A DNA stretch of 64,000 nucleotides. It comes from CAYWQB01 sp964460785. GTDB taxonomy: Bacteria > Chlamydiota > Chlamydiia > Chlamydiales > CAYWQB01. How positions within the stretch are numbered: position 1 is the stretch's first letter; each line of letters begins with the position of its first letter. The translations under genes and the position numbers were made by a program. Of the stretch, positions 27,003-36,204 are shown piece after piece. Where the stretch lies: NCBI GenBank assembly GCA_964460785.1, contig CAYWQB010000001.1, positions 310,001-374,000 of the forward strand. The letters run 5' to 3'. Under the pieces are notes generated by a model. It saw only the letters and a program-made list of their open reading frames with translations. It ran no database searches and was not told the DNA's origin.

Positions 27003-29500
27003 TATGCTTCTGTCTCTTCTGGATCGGAGAGTTCTTCCTCATTTCCTTCCTCGTCCTCTTGGAAGCAAGGGAGCTTTTGGAAAGCAACGATATGATCTCC
27101 TTTTGCTCTTAGGTTTACGAGGCGAACACCCTGTGTGTTCCGTCCCATCACACGAATATCAATAACGCCAGTGCGCAAAGTCTGTCCTTTATGGCTCATA
27201 AGCAAGATCCCATCTTCATCAGAGACGGCCATCGCTCCTACGACTTCTCCATTACGCTCATTGGTAATGATAGAGCGTACACCACCAGCACCACGATTGG
27301 TTTGTCGGAATTCTTCGACTTGTGTGCGCTTACCATAGCCATTAGAGCAAACAAGCAGGATATTTTCACTACCTGTTACAATTTCACTACCTACAACTTC
27401 ATCATCTGCAGACTTGAGGCTAACCCCTTTTACACCACGAGCGGTACGCCCCATAGCACGTACTGCACTTTGATCAAAGCGCACAGCCATTCCTTTTTTC
27501 GTAAAGAGCATCACTTGCTGCTCACTGGAGACAATATGTGCTCCAATCACTTCATCTTGCTCTTCTATTGTGATGGCAAAGATCCCTTTTCTTCGAGGGT
27601 TGCTAAATGCTGCAAGCTCTGTTTTCTTCACAATGCCTTGCTTGGTTGCAAGCAAGATATACGCATCTTCCTGCTCAAAGTTTGGAGTGCGAAGAATTTT
27701 TGCAATCTTTTCTCCCTCTTGCAAACCTTCAATGAGGTTGATGATTGCTTTTCCTTTTGCTCTACGAGAGGCCTCTGGCAACTGCCAAACCTTAAGCCAA
27801 TGGCAACGTCCAAGTGTGGTAAAGATCATCAAGTAATCATGCATGTTTGCGAAGTAAAGGTCTTTGATCGTGTCCCCTTCACGCTTCAGCTCTGCTGAGG
27901 TCACACCTTGGCCTCCACGACGCTGCTCTCTAAATGTCTCTAGAGGCATGCGCTTAACATAGTCACCATCTGAAAGGCTAATCACCACAGGGTCATTTGC
28001 TACAAGGTCTTCCATATTGAACTCGCCTTCTGCAGCTGTAATCTGTGTTCTGCGCTTTGGCTTATGGAAGCTTTTAAGCTCTACAAGATCTTCTTTAATG
28101 AGCTCTCGAACCATTTGTTCATCAGCAAGTATTGCTTTGTAATATGCGATTTTCTCAAGAAGAGCTGCATGCTCATCTTGGATCTTATCGCGCTCAAGGC
28201 CTGTTAACTGATAAAGGCGTAAATCGAGAACGGCATGTGCTTGACGGTCGGACAGTTCATAGCGTTCCATCAGAGCGGCTTTAGCTTCATCGCGGCTACT
28301 ACTTGAGCGGATCAATGCAACCACTTCATCAAGATGATCTAGGGCTTTGAGATACCCCTCTAGGATATGAGCACGTGCTTGCGCTTTATTCAGTTCAAAG
28401 CGGGTGCGACGCCGGATTACTTCAATACGGTGGTGAAGCCATGCTAGGATCATCTGACGAATATTCATCGTCCTTGGAAGCCCTTTATCCAGAGCTAACA
28501 TGTTACAGCCGAAGGTCACCTGCATATCTGTGAACTTGTAGAGCTTATTGACAACGACATCTGCAAGCTCACCCTTTTTTAGCTCAATGGCAATACGCAT
28601 GCCATCTTTATCTGATTCATCACGTAAATCGGAAATGCCAGTCAGCGTTTTTGCATGAATCAGGTTCGCAATTTGCTCTACAAGGCGGGCTTTATTAACA
28701 TTATAAGGGATCTCATCGATGACAATTCTCTGGCGATTCCCTTCTTCATCCATATCCTCTAAATGATAGACGGCACGCAGTGTGAGTTTGCCTCGTCCTG
28801 TGCGATAAGCTTCATGGATCCCACGGAAGCCACAAATGATCCCTCCTGTAGGAAAGTCAGGGCCAGGCAAGACTTTTAGAATCTCTTCAAAGCTTGCTTG
28901 AGGCTGATCAATCAATAAAATTGTGGCATCAAGAATCTCACCCAGGTTATGAGGTGGGATATTGGTTGCCATCCCAACAGCAATCCCAGAGGAGCCATTA
29001 CAGAGGAGGTTCGGGAAACGAGCTGGAAGAACAACAGGCTCTGTCTTTGTTTCATCATAGTTAGGTGTAACATCGACTGTATCTTTTTCTAGGTCTTCCA
29101 TCAGCTGCATTGCTGCAGGTGTTAGACGCGCTTCTGTATAACGCATCTGAGCTGGAGGGTCTCCATCAATTGACCCAAAGTTTCCTTGTCCTTGGACAAG
29201 CTTGTAGCCCATCACCCAATCTTGAGCCATACGCACAAGTGTTGGATAGATCACCATCTCTCCATGAGGGTGAAAGTCCCCAGAGGTGTCACCACAAATC
29301 TTCGCACACTTTCTGTGCTTAGCTCCAGGAGAGAGATTTAGCTGCTTCATTGCATATAAAATACGTCTTTGAGAAGGCTTCAGTCCATCTCGGACATCGG
29401 GTAAAGCACGTGAAATAATCACGGACATCGAGTAGCGGAGATAGCTTTCCTTCATCTCCTCTTCGACATTTCTTGGCACGATCATTGCGGAGTCGGTCAT
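27002..29500 (-). CDS. gyrA: DNA gyrase subunit A
   Basis: 832 aa. The N-terminal breakage-reunion domain has 'RALPDVRDGLKPSQRRILYAM' at ~31-51 and the catalytic Tyr in 'AQMRYTEARL' near 122. The C-terminal beta-pinwheel carries the GyrA-box 'QRRGGQG' near 545, which distinguishes gyrase A from topoisomerase IV ParC. The tail is acidic. In the quinolone-binding segment the sequence is 'HPHGEMVIYP' (77-86): the residue equivalent to E. coli Ser83 is Met82 here and Asp87 is Pro86. AGGAG lies 10 nt before the ATG. Gyrase introduces negative supercoils together with GyrB, whose gene ends 14 nt upstream. Confidence 0.97.
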   Translation of the reverse strand: MTDSAMIVPRNVEEEMKESYLRYSMSVIISRALPDVRDGLKPSQRRILYAMKQLNLSPGAKHRKCAKICGDTSGDFHPHGEMVIYPTLVRMAQDWVMGYKLVQGQGNFGSIDGDPPAQMRYTEARLTPAAMQLMEDLEKDTVDVTPNYDETKTEPVVLPARFPNLLCNGSSGIAVGMATNIPPHNLGEILDATILLIDQPQASFEEILKVLPGPDFPTGGIICGFRGIHEAYRTGRGKLTLRAVYHLEDMDEEGNRQRIVIDEIPYNVNKARLVEQIANLIHAKTLTGISDLRDESDKDGMRIAIELKKGELADVVVNKLYKFTDMQVTFGCNMLALDKGLPRTMNIRQMILAWLHHRIEVIRRRTRFELNKAQARAHILEGYLKALDHLDEVVALIRSSSSRDEAKAALMERYELSDRQAHAVLDLRLYQLTGLERDKIQDEHAALLEKIAYYKAILADEQMVRELIKEDLVELKSFHKPKRRTQITAAEGEFNMEDLVANDPVVISLSDGDYVKRMPLETFREQRRGGQGVTSAELKREGDTIKDLYFANMHDYLMIFTTLGRCHWLKVWQLPEASRRAKGKAIINLIEGLQEGEKIAKILRTPNFEQEDAYILLATKQGIVKKTELAAFSNPRRKGIFAITIEEQDEVIGAHIVSSEQQVMLFTKKGMAVRFDQSAVRAMGRTARGVKGVSLKSADDEVVGSEIVTGSENILLVCSNGYGKRTQVEEFRQTNRGAGGVRSIITNERNGEVVGAMAVSDEDGILLMSHKGQTLRTGVIDIRVMGRNTQGVRLVNLRAKGDHIVAFQKLPCFQEDEEGNEEELSDPEETEA

Positions 29501-29514
29501 GGCTTTATTTCTCC

Positions 29515-31980
29515 TTACACATCTAGATTTTTCACAGAGAGGGCGTGGTGCTCAATAAACTCTCGCCTTGGGGCGACCTCTTCTCCCATCAGCATAGTAA
29601 ACATATGATCAGCGGCGACCATATCAGGTACCGTTACCTTTGTTAAGGTTCGTGTAGACGGATCCATGGTTGTTTCCCAAAGCTGGTCTGCATTCATTTC
29701 TCCAAGACCCTTATAGCGTTGGATCACAACATCTCGACGACCATTTTGGCGAACAATATCGATAAACTCACGTAACGTGTAAATTTCAATCTCCTTATCA
29801 CCAGACTTCACTTGGAAAAGAGTCCCTTGTGGAGTGAAGTAATGTGTGAGATCCAAGTTAAAAGTGCTGAGTTGCTCAACAAGAGCTTGTAGCATTTCCT
29901 CTTTATAGAACTCGACAAAGTTTGGCTTAACTGGCTTAAAGCTACGCATCTCCTCTGTGATTTCTTCTTCAGGAGTTGCTGCTAAAGCCTCTTCATGTGC
30001 TTTGCGCTGTTTTTCTTCAAACTCTGCACAAGCCTGAACAAGCTCATCTTGCGAGTAGAGATATCTCTGCTCTTCATGCATGGCTATATGGAACTGCGGC
30101 AGGCGCCCATCTTCTCGCTTTGCAAGTAAGAACTCATGGAAAGGCGTGCCTCGTTTTTCAACAGACTGAATAAAGCTTTCAATAGCGAGTACAGCATCAA
30201 TTAGCGCTTCAATTTGCTCTTGTGGATAGCTTTCGCCTTGGGCTGGGGTGACTTCTAGCCCCTTCTTTCCTAGGCCTAGTAAGTGCTCATCCATCTCTCG
30301 CTCTGACTGAATATAGCGCCCTTCTTTCTTCTTCATCACACGGAAAAGTGGAGGCTGTGCAATATAAACGAAGTTACGTTCCACTAGCTCTGGCATGTGC
30401 CGGTAAAAGAAAGTAAGAAGAAGTGTGCGGATGTGAGAGCCATCCACATCGGCATCCGTCATGATGATAATTTTATGATAGCGAAGCTTATTGATATCAA
30501 AGTTTCCCGACCCAATTCCACATCCTAGTGCAGAAATCATGGTCCCCACTTCTTGGTTTTGTAGGACTTTTTCAAGACGAGCTTTCTCGACATTAAGGAT
30601 TTTACCTCGGATGGGCAAAATAGCTTGGGAACGACGATCTCGTCCTTGCTTTGCAGAGCCTCCCGCAGAGTCCCCCTCAACGATAAAAAGCTCACACTTA
30701 CTTGGATCTCTTTCTTGACAGTCCACAAGCTTCCCTGGAAGGCGAGAACTATCTAGGGCAGTTTTTCGGAGGGTGAGTTCTCGAGCTTTACGAGCGGCTT
30801 CTCTTGCTTGTGCTGCGAGAATAGCTTTTTCTGCAATTTTCTTAGCAATGGCAGGGTTTTCTTCGAGATAAACCGTGAGCTCTTCACCAACAATCTGCTG
30901 CACGATAGAGCCAACATCTGCATTCCCTAAGCGCTGCTTCGTTTGTCCTTCAAACTGAGGGTTGGCAACTTTAACAGAAAGAACAACTGTGAGTCCTTCC
31001 CGCATATCATCTCCTGAGATAGAGATTTTCGCATTCTTTTGCAGGTTGTTCGTTTTGATATAGTTATTCAGAACACGTGTTAGAGCTGTTGAGAACCCTG
31101 TGAAGTGCGTTCCCCCTTGCCTTGTTGGGATGTTATTCACAAAGCTATGCACATTCTCATTATAGCCTTGGTTCCACTGCAAGGCAGCTTCAAACTCAAT
31201 CGGTCCATCAACTCCCTCTCGGTTACCAGAGAAATACACTGGATTTTCAAAGAGAGCTTCTTTGTTCTCATTGAGGTATTGTACAAAGGAGATTAATCCC
31301 CCATCATAACAGAAGATTGTGGTTTCTCGCTCTAGGTCACGCTCATCTTCAAAAGCAATTTTAATGCCTCTGTTTAGGAAAGCAAGTTCACGCAAGCGCT
31401 TGGCAAGAATATCAAAATCATACTCTAGGACTTGGAAAAGGTCTGGGTCCGGCTTGAAAGTAATTTTTGTTCCTTTCTTTTCCGCCTCTCCTGGCTTGAC
31501 AGCTAAGGGGCCTAAAGGCTTGCCTCGGGAAAACTGCATTTCATAGTGCTGTCCATCCTTAAATACTTCCGCCTTAAGAATTTCTGACAAAGCGTTAACA
31601 CAAGAAACCCCTACACCGTGAAGGCCTCCAGACACTTTATACGTATCCTTATTGAACTTTCCTCCGGCATGCAGAACTGTCATGACGACTTCAAGAGCAG
31701 AGACTTCTCTTCCCTCTTTTTTTGACTCCGTTTCATGAATTTGAACAGGAATCCCTCGCCCATTATCTTCTACAGAAACAGAGCCATCTTTATGTAGCGT
31801 CACATTAATCAGAGAGCAGTGCCCTGCAAGGGCCTCATCGATACAGTTATCTACTACTTCGTATACAAGGTGATGCAGACCATTGATGCCTGTATCTCCA
31901 ATATACATTCCTGGACGTTCTCGTACAGCTTGTAGACCTTCTAGAACGGTTATCGAACTGGCGTCGTATTCATTTCCCAT
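29515..31980 (-). CDS. gyrB: DNA gyrase subunit B
   Basis: About 821 aa from the ATG at 31980, chosen because AAGGA sits 7 nt upstream and the sequence then begins 'MGNEYDASSITVLEGLQAVRERPGMYIGD', the normal GyrB start; a 19-residue in-frame extension overlaps dciA. The GHKL ATPase domain (GRGIPV, GGLHGVG motifs), the transducer, the TOPRIM domain with 'LFIVEGDSAGGSA' and 'IIIMTDADVDGSHI', and the C-terminal 'RYKGLGEMNADQLWETTMDP' are all visible. A helical insertion of ~150 residues in the TOPRIM/C-terminal part (with the 'EALAATPEEEITEEMRS' segment) makes it longer than E. coli-like cores, comparable to chlamydial GyrB. Confidence 0.96.
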   Translation of the reverse strand: MGNEYDASSITVLEGLQAVRERPGMYIGDTGINGLHHLVYEVVDNCIDEALAGHCSLINVTLHKDGSVSVEDNGRGIPVQIHETESKKEGREVSALEVVMTVLHAGGKFNKDTYKVSGGLHGVGVSCVNALSEILKAEVFKDGQHYEMQFSRGKPLGPLAVKPGEAEKKGTKITFKPDPDLFQVLEYDFDILAKRLRELAFLNRGIKIAFEDERDLERETTIFCYDGGLISFVQYLNENKEALFENPVYFSGNREGVDGPIEFEAALQWNQGYNENVHSFVNNIPTRQGGTHFTGFSTALTRVLNNYIKTNNLQKNAKISISGDDMREGLTVVLSVKVANPQFEGQTKQRLGNADVGSIVQQIVGEELTVYLEENPAIAKKIAEKAILAAQAREAARKARELTLRKTALDSSRLPGKLVDCQERDPSKCELFIVEGDSAGGSAKQGRDRRSQAILPIRGKILNVEKARLEKVLQNQEVGTMISALGCGIGSGNFDINKLRYHKIIIMTDADVDGSHIRTLLLTFFYRHMPELVERNFVYIAQPPLFRVMKKKEGRYIQSEREMDEHLLGLGKKGLEVTPAQGESYPQEQIEALIDAVLAIESFIQSVEKRGTPFHEFLLAKREDGRLPQFHIAMHEEQRYLYSQDELVQACAEFEEKQRKAHEEALAATPEEEITEEMRSFKPVKPNFVEFYKEEMLQALVEQLSTFNLDLTHYFTPQGTLFQVKSGDKEIEIYTLREFIDIVRQNGRRDVVIQRYKGLGEMNADQLWETTMDPSTRTLTKVTVPDMVAADHMFTMLMGEEVAPRREFIEHHALSVKNLDV

Positions 31981-32014
31981 GAAATTTTCCTTCGATCCTA
32001 TCTTTTGATTTTTA

Positions 32015-32389
32015 TCACCCAATTCTAAAGTAGACATCCCGAATAGAAGCTTCGGGCAATCGGCGGCGGAGACTTGCGATGATTCGTTTTTTATCTGTTT
32101 GTATGAGGAGACTAAGTAGAGTTGAATTACTCACCCGCACTTCCAAGACCCCTTCGTGGAATTTATGGGCTCTAGTCATGGCTGCAATTTTGGGGCCAAC
32201 CACCTCTGGCCACGTGGCAAGCACAAGATCTGACCTTTGCCGCACTTGCGCACCAATATGACGCAAAGTTTTGGGCAGCAATTCACGTAGCTTATGTGAA
32301 GTAACGGCTGTTCCGTTATAATATTTAGGATTTGCTCGCTTCCGATGCACGTGCCAACCTTTTATTGGGAGATGCGGAGTATACGCCAT
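32015..32389 (-). CDS. dciA: DciA-type (DUF721) replicative helicase loader
   Basis: 124 aa. After a basic N-terminal stretch the DUF721 pattern is clear: 'LVLATWPEVVGPKIAAMTRAH', 'GVLEVRVSNSTLLSLL' and terminal 'IRDVYFRIG'. DciA is the ancestral loader/recruiter of the DnaB replicative helicase in bacteria lacking DnaC/DnaI. It sits directly upstream of gyrB, as in Chlamydia, and probably heads the gyrB-gyrA-tmk-holB transcript. The function is assigned by family; no experimental chlamydial data are implied. Confidence 0.85.
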   Translation of the reverse strand: MAYTPHLPIKGWHVHRKRANPKYYNGTAVTSHKLRELLPKTLRHIGAQVRQRSDLVLATWPEVVGPKIAAMTRAHKFHEGVLEVRVSNSTLLSLLIQTDKKRIIASLRRRLPEASIRDVYFRIG

Positions 32390-32442
32390 CAGCGCGTGTG
32401 GAGCAACGTTTTTATCGCGTTTTTCCTCGAAAAAGAGCGAAT

Positions 32443-33915
32443 TTAAAGATGAATAAACTGACTAATAAAACTTGCCACTAGAAAATAGAAAATCATCGAT
32501 AAGACGTCATTAAATGCGGTCACCATTGGACCTGAAGCAACAGCGGGATCAATCCCAATGCGAGAGAAAAAGAGGGGTGAATAAGAGCCAAGAAACGTTG
32601 CAACCATGCAAGCTGTAAACACTCCAGCACTTACGATCATCGTCACAGCTAAGGGGTTGGCTTGGCTTTCATGCAGCCCAAGCATGTGAAGAGCATAGGC
32701 AGCGATTCCAGCAAGGGCTCCAAAACAGACAGAAGAGACAAGGCCTATCATAATTTCTCGAGAGGCGGCTTCCCGTTTGCCTCTTTTTGACCAAATTCCT
32801 ACAGCCATTCCTCGCACAAGAACAGTACTACACTGGATCCCCACGTTGCCACTCATCCCTGTAATCAAGGGGACAAAAAAGATCGCAAACCCAAGAATAG
32901 CTCCTATCTTACTTTCAAAGTAGGAGATACTTGCAGCATTTGTCAAACCTCCACAGAGAGTGACAAGTAGCCAAGGAGCTCTAGAAATAAAGCGCTTAAA
33001 AATCGGGTCATTTGCTCCGACATCCTCTGCTGTACCTGCGACCCGTGCTAAGGTTTCATCTGCAACATCTTCCATTGCCTCTACGACATCTTCATATGTG
33101 ACAACTCCTACAAGGAAGTTGTCCACATCGACAACGGGCAAAGCAGAAATTTTATAACGTTCTACAAGGTCAATCACCTCATCACGCGTAGCTTCAGGAG
33201 TCACCTTATGCAAGATTGAGCGCATCACTTGTCGTAAAGGCAAGTGAGGAGGATTTACGATTAAGTTGCGCACGGGCACATACCCTTGCAGTTCTCCTGC
33301 ATGATTTAGGACAAAGATACGCCGTGTAAAGTCGATACCTGGGTTATCGCGGATGCTGGTTGCAACCTCTCCAATGGTGACATCCATAGTAAAAGCAAAA
33401 AATTCATTGGTCATCAAGCGTCCCGCACTATTGCGGTCATGCTTTTGCAACTCTCGAATTTTATTCGCTTTTTTTACATCTAGCAGCTCAAGAACTTTCC
33501 GATAACGGCGATCCGAAAGATCGTCTAATACCCAGACAGCTTCATCAGGCGGCATCCCTTCAATAACTTTTTTAATTTCCTGGTCATTGACATGCCGAAA
33601 AATAACAGAGCGCGTATTGCTATCTGTATTAATGAGAAAGGTAATTCTAGCAGCTAAATCTGGGAGATTCTCATATAGAACGGGGCGAACAGCAGGAGGA
33701 AGCCGTGAAGCACTATAAGCAAGGTCGACAGGAGCATATTCTTCTGCAATTTTTGCAATCTCATGCAAGCGCACTTTTGACGTCTGCTTATGGAATGCCT
33801 CTTCTAGACGCTCCGATAACAGATCATCCAATTCTGTTGCTTGATGCCCTCCACGATCTTCAATATGGAGTTCTGTCTCTTCATCCGAGAGATCGACTAC
33901 ATCGTCTTTACTCAA
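32443..33915 (-). CDS. mgtE: Magnesium transporter MgtE
   Basis: 490 aa. The N-terminal superhelical MgtE_N domain (~40-165) has 'RLPPAVRPVLYENLPDLAARI' and 'IEGMPPDEAVWVLDDLSD'. A pair of CBS domains follows at ~165-290 ('TVGEVATSIRDNPG', 'DEVIDLVERYKISALPVVD'), then five membrane helices from ~310, including the pore signature 'MSGNVGIQCSTVLVRGMAVG'. MgtE channels import Mg2+ and are gated by Mg2+ binding to N and CBS domains. The start is TTG with a G-rich site ~8 nt upstream; no ATG is nearby. Located 53 nt upstream of dciA. Confidence 0.95.
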   Translation of the reverse strand: MSKDDVVDLSDEETELHIEDRGGHQATELDDLLSERLEEAFHKQTSKVRLHEIAKIAEEYAPVDLAYSASRLPPAVRPVLYENLPDLAARITFLINTDSNTRSVIFRHVNDQEIKKVIEGMPPDEAVWVLDDLSDRRYRKVLELLDVKKANKIRELQKHDRNSAGRLMTNEFFAFTMDVTIGEVATSIRDNPGIDFTRRIFVLNHAGELQGYVPVRNLIVNPPHLPLRQVMRSILHKVTPEATRDEVIDLVERYKISALPVVDVDNFLVGVVTYEDVVEAMEDVADETLARVAGTAEDVGANDPIFKRFISRAPWLLVTLCGGLTNAASISYFESKIGAILGFAIFFVPLITGMSGNVGIQCSTVLVRGMAVGIWSKRGKREAASREIMIGLVSSVCFGALAGIAAYALHMLGLHESQANPLAVTMIVSAGVFTACMVATFLGSYSPLFFSRIGIDPAVASGPMVTAFNDVLSMIFYFLVASFISQFIHL

Positions 33916-34020
33916 AGCCAGGCCCCCAATGCAAAAAAACTAGCAAACAGAATAGCGCAACTCCGCCTTCATTACAAGAGAACTTGCAGCAAGAGCAGAT
34001 TATTTAAAATTATTTTTTAA

Positions 34021-36120
34021 CTATTCATTCTCTTGCTGCTCAAGGTGACCAATCAAAGCTCGAAAAGAAGGCAGAACTTGCAACCTCTCCAGCCAATCAT
34101 CTGCCAAGAGATCTTTTACTGGAGGCAACTCATTTTTATAATAAGCTTTATAGAGGTAATCGACAGACTGATCGAGTGAACCTTGTAAAGAGTAAAGGCA
34201 GGCTAAGTGATAATAGCCTTGGTCATTTCCAAGCTGAACCGCCTTACGCAACTTCTCTTCAGCTTCTGCGAATAAGGCTTGGCTCTTACTATCACTTTGC
34301 ATTTCTGCCAGTGATGCAAGGTTAAGTAATGCGACGCCCCAGTCTTGCATACTTAATTCATCTTCAGGATCTTGCTTAACAAGCTCTGCATAAAGCCCTA
34401 CTGCTTGTAAAAAATATGCTTCATCTCCAAGAAGCTCTCCTAAGTGCGTCCAAGTTAAAGCTAAATTATAGCGCACAGCTTGGTCTTCTGGCTCTAAAAA
34501 TAAAGTATAAGACAGGACATCTATGGCTTTATCATAATAATCCCGAGACTCTGAGAAGTCTCCCATAAAATCTAAAGCACACCCATAGTTATAGAGCCAG
34601 GAGGTTTCTGGAGAACCTCGCACCCCTCCCCTTAAATCAATTGCTTGCTCAAATTGATGGATTGCACAAATCACATCTTCTTTACTAGCTGTGTACTCAC
34701 TTCTTCGTAACAGCAGCCAGCCCAAGTGATTGTACAAGTGAGGATCTTTGGGGCTACATTGCAAAGCTTCTTGTGTGCATGTAACAGCTTCTTCAGAGAC
34801 TCCTTCACTCGCTTGCAAGAAAAAGATATCCCCTAAAGCTTTCCAAGCACAGGATAGCTGAGGATTGATTTTTAGAGCTCTTTGCAACTTCTTTTGCGCC
34901 TCTACCGCATAGCCCTCTTCTTCAAAGTAGGAGGCCATACGCATAAGCACAACACCAAGAGCATACCAAGCATAAGCCTCTTCGGGACCTTTTTCTACAG
35001 CTTCTAGGGCTGCTTCATGTGCATCCTTTAGGAGTGGAAGCTGATCTGTATAAAACCCTAAAAATGCCACGGCTTCTGCGTAATAGCTTGCAAAAACCCA
35101 ACAATCTGTATGCTCCATGCGCGCAGAAGCTAATCGTTTAATGGCTTGGTACACACGCTTAGGGTCCAGCTTATCTTGCCCAGCTCGAAGGAAAAGCTTA
35201 GCCTCAGCTAGTAAAAGCTTCTTATTTTTCTCTAGCGACCTATTTGCCAGCTGCTCTGCATGGTGAAAAAATGACTCCTCACCAGTAAGGTGATGCAGAC
35301 GAGAAAGCAGTGTGATCGCCTTTAATAGAAGCTCTGGTTCTAATTTTTCTTTTTTTTCAATCAACTCTTTCAGGATGACCCATCCCTCTTGCAGATAGGC
35401 GAGGTCGCCACATAAGTTATGCATATCTACAAGGCACTGTAGGTAACCCAAAATAAAGGAGACTTGTCGGCAACCAAGATCAAAGACTTTCTTATAGCAA
35501 TTTAGAGCTGTGGAAAGATCACAAGGCTCTCCACTTGCTAAATAGCTTTCCCTCCATACAGCTCCCCATATGCTGTACACTTCCTTTAGCTTCTTTTTGT
35601 TGCCTCCGGCCAGGCTTCTTGCTCGCTGAACCCATAGTTCAGCTTCAGCAAAGCGTTGGCTACTCCATGAAGAAGACGCTAAATTTTGACAGACTTTCGC
35701 AAGCTGTATGAGTTCTTCAAAAGAAGCTCTATCTCTATTGGCTGCTTGCTCGAATTTATTCTTTGCTTGGATTAAAGCTTTTTCATTGCACTTTCTGCGC
35801 GCAAACTGTAGCCAGGCAAGACCCTCTTTTCTCCAAACCTCTTTAGAAAAAAAAGCTAGATATTCAGCCTGACAAAAACAGGTATAAGCTTGGGGACTCT
35901 TTTGCTGTAGCATAGATTCGCCCTTCTCAATAAAGGCAAGGGCCAACTCTTCTCGCTCCTCAAATCCAAGCTTTTCCCATAGGGTCAAATCCTGCAGAAG
36001 ATGATTATTAATTTTTTTTGTACTTAGCAAGCGCCGTAAAATTTTTAAGCGACTTTGCTGCTGGATCGCCATAAACATACCTTTGGACATTTCTTCTTCA
36101 CACCAGTCAGTATGCAACAC
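34021..36120 (-). CDS. Tetratricopeptide-repeat protein
   Basis: 699 aa consisting of at least ten TPR-like helix pairs, for example 'AYAWYALGVVLMRMASYFEEEG', 'SCAWKALGDIFFLQASEG', 'PHLYNHLGWLLLRRSEY' and 'YYHLACLYSLQGSLDQSVDYLYKAYY'. It resembles large chlamydial TPR proteins; TPRs mediate protein interactions, in chlamydiae often as type III chaperones or scaffolds. No signal peptide. Start uncertain: TTG at 36120 has AAGGAGG very close (2 nt), while an ATG at 36090 ('MSKGMFM') lacks a site. A gene for a DUF255-type protein ends 84 nt upstream on the same strand. Confidence 0.82.
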   Translation of the reverse strand: MLHTDWCEEEMSKGMFMAIQQQSRLKILRRLLSTKKINNHLLQDLTLWEKLGFEEREELALAFIEKGESMLQQKSPQAYTCFCQAEYLAFFSKEVWRKEGLAWLQFARRKCNEKALIQAKNKFEQAANRDRASFEELIQLAKVCQNLASSSWSSQRFAEAELWVQRARSLAGGNKKKLKEVYSIWGAVWRESYLASGEPCDLSTALNCYKKVFDLGCRQVSFILGYLQCLVDMHNLCGDLAYLQEGWVILKELIEKKEKLEPELLLKAITLLSRLHHLTGEESFFHHAEQLANRSLEKNKKLLLAEAKLFLRAGQDKLDPKRVYQAIKRLASARMEHTDCWVFASYYAEAVAFLGFYTDQLPLLKDAHEAALEAVEKGPEEAYAWYALGVVLMRMASYFEEEGYAVEAQKKLQRALKINPQLSCAWKALGDIFFLQASEGVSEEAVTCTQEALQCSPKDPHLYNHLGWLLLRRSEYTASKEDVICAIHQFEQAIDLRGGVRGSPETSWLYNYGCALDFMGDFSESRDYYDKAIDVLSYTLFLEPEDQAVRYNLALTWTHLGELLGDEAYFLQAVGLYAELVKQDPEDELSMQDWGVALLNLASLAEMQSDSKSQALFAEAEEKLRKAVQLGNDQGYYHLACLYSLQGSLDQSVDYLYKAYYKNELPPVKDLLADDWLERLQVLPSFRALIGHLEQQENE

Positions 36121-36204
36121 CTCCTTGCCTGAAGTGAGCCCTCATCATCACAATAGCCCTACGTACTCCTGGTACGCAACAAAAAAAACCTCTATTAGCC
36201 ATCG

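Noticed and set aside
31981..32037. Upstream GyrB start
   Set aside because: The 19-residue extension overlaps dciA; the downstream ATG has a far better ribosome site and the standard GyrB beginning.
32400..32442. Possible terminator hairpin between mgtE and dciA
   Set aside because: Pairing is essentially A-T runs with interrupted GC pairs; not convincing.
36165..36179. CGTAC-N5-GTACG hairpin between the DUF255-like and TPR genes
   Set aside because: Only 5 bp and the T-run lies on the wrong side for termination in the direction of the genes.
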